9,211 nucleotides of DNA, taken from the NCBI GenBank assembly GCA_945862495.1, contig CAMAYM010000101.1, positions 1-9,211 on the forward strand, given 5' to 3'. Source of the stretch: Bordetella parapertussis. GTDB lineage: Bacteria > Pseudomonadota > Gammaproteobacteria > Burkholderiales > Burkholderiaceae_B. Under the pieces are notes generated by a model. The model was not told where the DNA came from and made no database searches. It saw only the letters and a program-made list of their open reading frames with translations. The translations under genes and the position numbers were made by a program. Every line of letters begins with the position of its first letter. The stretch's first letter is position 1. This document shows, piece after piece, positions 6,031 to 9,211 of this stretch.

Positions 6031-8691
6031 ATGCAAGAACGTTATCTCCCCACTGTTGTTGAAAATCTAGCACATGCAAACTGGGACGCCCGGGATGCCT
6101 ATCGGGTCACCGAAGGCGCCTTAAACGCATCAGGACAACCCAAGCCCAAATTTTACGCGTGCTCGATGTTGCCCTACCCAAGTGGCAAGCTTCACATGGG
6201 TCATGTCCGCAACTACACCATCAACGACATGATGGCGCGTCAGCTGCGCATGCGCGGCTACAACGTGCTGATGCCAATGGGTTGGGATGCGTTTGGCATG
6301 CCTGCTGAAAATGCGGCGATCAAGTCTAAAGTGCCACCGGCCAAGTGGACCTACGACAACATCGCTTACATGAAAAAACAAATGAAGGCGATGGGGTTGG
6401 CAATCGATTGGTCACGTGAAATGTGTGCCTGCGATCCGTCCTACTACAAATGGAACCAGTGGCTCTTTCTCAAGATGCTCGACAAGGGCATTGCCTATCG
6501 TAAAACTCAAGTCGTCAACTGGGATCCTGTTGACAACACCGTCTTAGCGAACGAGCAAGTGGTCGACGGACGCGGTTGGCGCTCAGGTGCATTAGTCGAA
6601 AAACGTGAAATCCCAGGCTATTACTTGCGCATCACCGACTATGCCAATGAACTACTCGAACAGGTCCAAGGTGGCCTAGAGGGCTGGCCGGATCGCGTGC
6701 GGGCCATGCAGGAAAACTGGATCGGCAAAAGTGAAGGTGTGCGTTTTGCGTTTCCACATAGCATCAAAGATGCCTCTGGTCAGTTGATTCAAGATGGCAA
6801 AATGTACGTCTTTACGACCCGCGCAGACACCATCATGGGCGTCACTTTTTGCGCCGTTGCACCAGAGCATCCTTTGGCGCAGCATGCTGCACAGCACCAG
6901 CCCGCACTCGCAGCCTTTATCGAGCAATGCAAACAAGGCGGTACGACCGAGGCTGAGCTTGCCACCCGCGAAAAAGAAGGTCTGGATACAGGCTTGGTGG
7001 TGACGCATCCACTGACAGGACAAAGCGTTCCTGTCTGGGTCGGCAACTACGTCTTGATGAGTTATGGCGATGGTGCCGTCATGGGCGTGCCCGCTCATGA
7101 CGAACGTGACTTTGCCTTTGCCAATCAATACGGCATTCCGATTAAACAAGTCGTTCAAGTCGCTGACAAGCCCTTCGACAGCAAGGTCTGGCACGAGTCC
7201 TATGCAGACAAACAATCCGGATATCTGATCCACTCAGGCAAGTACGATGGTCTGAACTTTGCTCAAGCCATTGATGCGATCGCCGGCGAACTTGAGTCCC
7301 TCAGTCTGGGCGCACGCCAAACCACGTGGCGTTTACGCGACTGGGGCATTTCTCGCCAACGTTATTGGGGCACACCGATTCCAATCATCCACTGCGACAG
7401 CTGTGGTGCGGTGCCTGTGCCAGAAAAAGATCTACCTGTTGTGCTGCCTGACGATCTGATTCCAGACGGCAGCGGTAACCCGCTGTCTAAGCATGCGAGC
7501 TTTCTGCATTGCAAATGCCCGAGTTGCGGAAAAGATGCTCGTCGTGAAACCGACACCATGGACACTTTTGTCGATTCGTCTTGGTATTTCATGCGTTACA
7601 CGTCACCAGGTAACGATCAAGCCATGGTGGATGCACGTAATGACTACTGGATGCCGATGGATCAGTACATCGGCGGCATCGAACACGCCGTGATGCACTT
7701 GTTATATGCGCGTTTCTGGACACGCGTGATGCGCGACCTTGGCTTAGTCAAGTTCGACGAACCCTTCACCAAGCTATTGTGTCAGGGCATGGTGCTCAAC
7801 CACATCTATTCGACCAAAAATGCCAAAGGCGGTATAGAATATTTCTGGCCTGAAGAAGTTGAAAACACCTACGATGCAAAAGGTGCGATTACTGGTGCAC
7901 GCCTCAAGAGTGATGGACGCGAGATCACTTACGGTGGTGTCGGCACGATGTCCAAGTCCAAAAACAATGGCGTCGATCCCCAATCTCTGATCGACACACA
8001 AGGCGCTGACACTGCACGCTTGTTTGTCATGTTTACTAGCCCACCCGAACAAACACTCGAATGGTCAGATTCTGGCGTGGAGGGCTCCAACCGCTTTTTA
8101 CGCAGACTCTGGTCGCTCGGTGTGCAAAAAAAGGACCTCATCGCGGCAGGACTGCAAGCCCCAGTGTCAGATTGGAGCGACGCCCCAAAAGAAGTTAAAC
8201 AGTTGCGTTTCGAAATTTACGCACTGCTCAAACAGGCAGACTACGACTACCAACGCATTCAATACAACACCGTCGTGTCTGCCTGCATGAAAATGCTCAA
8301 TGCCATTGATGATGCCAAGCTCGGGGACTCTAATTTTGCCCGCGCGGCGACCGCTGAAACCATCGGCATTTTGCTCAGAGTGCTCTACCCCGTGGTGCCA
8401 CACATCACGTGGCAACTATGGTCAGAACTTGGCTACGCCGTGCCCTACGGCGATTTGCTGGATGCGCCCTGGCCCACAGTCGATGCGTCAGCCCTGATCA
8501 CTGACGAAATTGAGCTCGTATTACAAGTGAACGGTAAACTGCGCGGCAGCTTGAGTATTGCGCGCGAAGCTACGCGAGAGCAGATCGAACATCTTGCCGT
8601 TACCCATGAAGCCGTTTCCCGTAATCTAGAGGGTCGTCCACCCAAGCGCGTGATCGTAGTGCCTGGCAAGCTTGTCAACGTTGTCGGTTAA
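6031..8691 (+). CDS. leuS: Leucyl-tRNA synthetase
   Basis: A complete 886-residue class I aminoacyl-tRNA synthetase that charges tRNA-Leu with leucine using ATP in the cytoplasm; essential. The Rossmann-fold HIGH motif appears as HMGH (55-58) after SMLPYPSGKL. The CP1 editing domain shows its threonine-rich TTRADT (262-267) and the YGDGAVMGVPAHDERD segment, with HDERD at 356-360. A zinc-knob module follows with C455xxC458 and C496xxC499, both cysteine pairs intact. The second class I motif is TMSKSKNNG (M640-S641-K642-S643). The C-terminus (VNGKLRG and the ending KRVIVVPGKLVNVVG) is complete. E. coli LeuS is about 860 residues. I chose the ATG at 6031 because MQERYLPTVVE matches the family N-terminus (MQEQY in E. 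coli). An in-frame TTG at 5992 would add 13 residues of low plausibility. No clear Shine-Dalgarno precedes 6031. lptE follows after 14 bases, indicating an operon. Confidence 0.98.
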   Translation: MQERYLPTVVENLAHANWDARDAYRVTEGALNASGQPKPKFYACSMLPYPSGKLHMGHVRNYTINDMMARQLRMRGYNVLMPMGWDAFGMPAENAAIKSKVPPAKWTYDNIAYMKKQMKAMGLAIDWSREMCACDPSYYKWNQWLFLKMLDKGIAYRKTQVVNWDPVDNTVLANEQVVDGRGWRSGALVEKREIPGYYLRITDYANELLEQVQGGLEGWPDRVRAMQENWIGKSEGVRFAFPHSIKDASGQLIQDGKMYVFTTRADTIMGVTFCAVAPEHPLAQHAAQHQPALAAFIEQCKQGGTTEAELATREKEGLDTGLVVTHPLTGQSVPVWVGNYVLMSYGDGAVMGVPAHDERDFAFANQYGIPIKQVVQVADKPFDSKVWHESYADKQSGYLIHSGKYDGLNFAQAIDAIAGELESLSLGARQTTWRLRDWGISRQRYWGTPIPIIHCDSCGAVPVPEKDLPVVLPDDLIPDGSGNPLSKHASFLHCKCPSCGKDARRETDTMDTFVDSSWYFMRYTSPGNDQAMVDARNDYWMPMDQYIGGIEHAVMHLLYARFWTRVMRDLGLVKFDEPFTKLLCQGMVLNHIYSTKNAKGGIEYFWPEEVENTYDAKGAITGARLKSDGREITYGGVGTMSKSKNNGVDPQSLIDTQGADTARLFVMFTSPPEQTLEWSDSGVEGSNRFLRRLWSLGVQKKDLIAAGLQAPVSDWSDAPKEVKQLRFEIYALLKQADYDYQRIQYNTVVSACMKMLNAIDDAKLGDSNFARAATAETIGILLRVLYPVVPHITWQLWSELGYAVPYGDLLDAPWPTVDASALITDEIELVLQVNGKLRGSLSIAREATREQIEHLAVTHEAVSRNLEGRPPKRVIVVPGKLVNVVG

Positions 8692-8705
8692 TTGGAAAAC
8701 ACATT

Positions 8706-9211
8706 ATGACTCGGTCAATCGTGCGTGTGCTGTTTAGTCTGATAGCAATATTACTGGCGGGCTGCGGCTTCAAAATGCAGGGCGTCACGCCCATGCCTTT
8801 TGACTCGCTAAACATTACCATTCCTCAAAATTCACAATTTGGTGCGGATGTCCGTCGTGCGATACGTGCAGCCTCCCCTAACACCACGATCATCGAACCC
8901 CCTACCATCAAGCCCACAGAATCTGGCGAAAAGCCTAAGGTCGACCCTAAATACATCGGTCAAGCTAAGCTTGAGCAGGTCTCCGACATACGCAATACAC
9001 GTATCGTCTCGCTCAACGCTCAAGGCAAACCCGAAGAGTTTGAGCTGACCTTAGCCTACACCTTTCGTTTAGTAAATGCTAAAAATCAGATCATTCTGCC
9101 TGACACGACGCTCACTGCAGCCCGTGCTATGCCTTTTGACGAACGTGTCGTGCAGGCCAAAGAAGGTGAAGCGGCGACGCTCTATCGCGATATGCAGAAA
9201 AGCTTGGTCGC
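8706..9211 (+). CDS. lptE: LPS-assembly lipoprotein LptE, 3' end cut by window
   Basis: 168 residues are visible; the frame is open at the right edge. The N-terminus MTRSIVRVLFSLIAILLAGC is a lipoprotein signal peptide: Arg3 and Arg7, a hydrophobic core, then lipobox LAGC with lipidated C20. The residue after the cysteine is Gly, not Asp, so Lol sorting to the outer membrane is expected. The mature protein starts CGFKMQGVTPMPFDSLNI, the LptE pattern, followed by beta-strand-like segments. LptE plugs and assists the LptD beta-barrel in delivering lipopolysaccharide to the outer surface. A Pro/Lys-rich stretch (about residues 65-80) interrupts the fold, as loops often do in this family. The weak GGAAAA at 8694-8699 is the only ribosome binding site; the 14-base gap to leuS suggests translational coupling in the common leuS-lptE(-holA) order. 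holA would be expected next, beyond the window. Confidence 0.92.
   Translation, partial: MTRSIVRVLFSLIAILLAGCGFKMQGVTPMPFDSLNITIPQNSQFGADVRRAIRAASPNTTIIEPPTIKPTESGEKPKVDPKYIGQAKLEQVSDIRNTRIVSLNAQGKPEEFELTLAYTFRLVNAKNQIILPDTTLTAARAMPFDERVVQAKEGEAATLYRDMQKSLV

Noticed and set aside
5990..6031. T-box riboswitch before leuS
   Set aside because: The leader is only about 40 bases, with no specifier loop or T-box sequence, and T-boxes are essentially a Gram-positive feature.
6676..7233. 185-codon open frame on the - strand inside leuS
   Set aside because: It is fully antisense to the conserved editing domain of leuS, has no recognisable domain, and its composition is that of a complement-strand shadow.

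Overview
The window is ordinary bacterial chromosome, almost fully coding, and reads as a betaproteobacterium, most likely Burkholderiales (Alcaligenaceae-like). That placement is inference from four things: the leuS-lptE order, a thiolase closely resembling the BktB beta-ketothiolase of Ralstonia/Cupriavidus, cysteine-poor (zinc-free) L28 and L33 ribosomal proteins, and moderate-to-high GC. I see no phage, plasmid, insertion-sequence, CRISPR, rRNA or tRNA sequence.

Layout. The left edge (1-282, +) is the C-terminal part of radC with its metal-binding HNHPSG motif. It converges, through a short hairpin, on a beta-ketothiolase gene (337-1518, -). The thiolase is divergent from a YhbW-type luciferase-like flavin oxidoreductase (1644-2660, +). 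That gene converges, with only 6 bases between the stop codons, on a cyclopropane-fatty-acid synthase gene (2667-3947, -). A 191-base divergent control region separates the synthase from a Bcr/CflA-type MFS drug exporter (4139-5344, +). Then come the L28-L33 pair rpmB-rpmG (5435-5859, +), closed by a textbook terminator. Last is an independently promoted leuS-lptE operon (6031 to the right edge, +). lptE runs off the window.

Function. The right half is housekeeping: 50S ribosomal proteins, leucyl-tRNA synthetase and the LPS-assembly lipoprotein LptE. The middle block (337-5344) is accessory metabolism and stress: acyl-CoA condensation or cleavage, a flavin oxidoreductase of unknown substrate, membrane lipid cyclopropanation and drug efflux. 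It alternates strand gene by gene, so it is not one operon. In Escherichia coli radC lies directly before rpmB-rpmG, so the block may interrupt an ancestral radC-rpmBG linkage.

There is no intergenic stretch over 300 bases. The largest gaps are 3948-4138, 5860-6030 and 1519-1643, and each holds promoter-like or hairpin sequence described below. I found no convincing undescribed system. The best leads are small regulatory ones: a helically phased direct repeat in the cfa/MFS divergent region, and two mutually exclusive hairpins with a T6 run just ahead of leuS.
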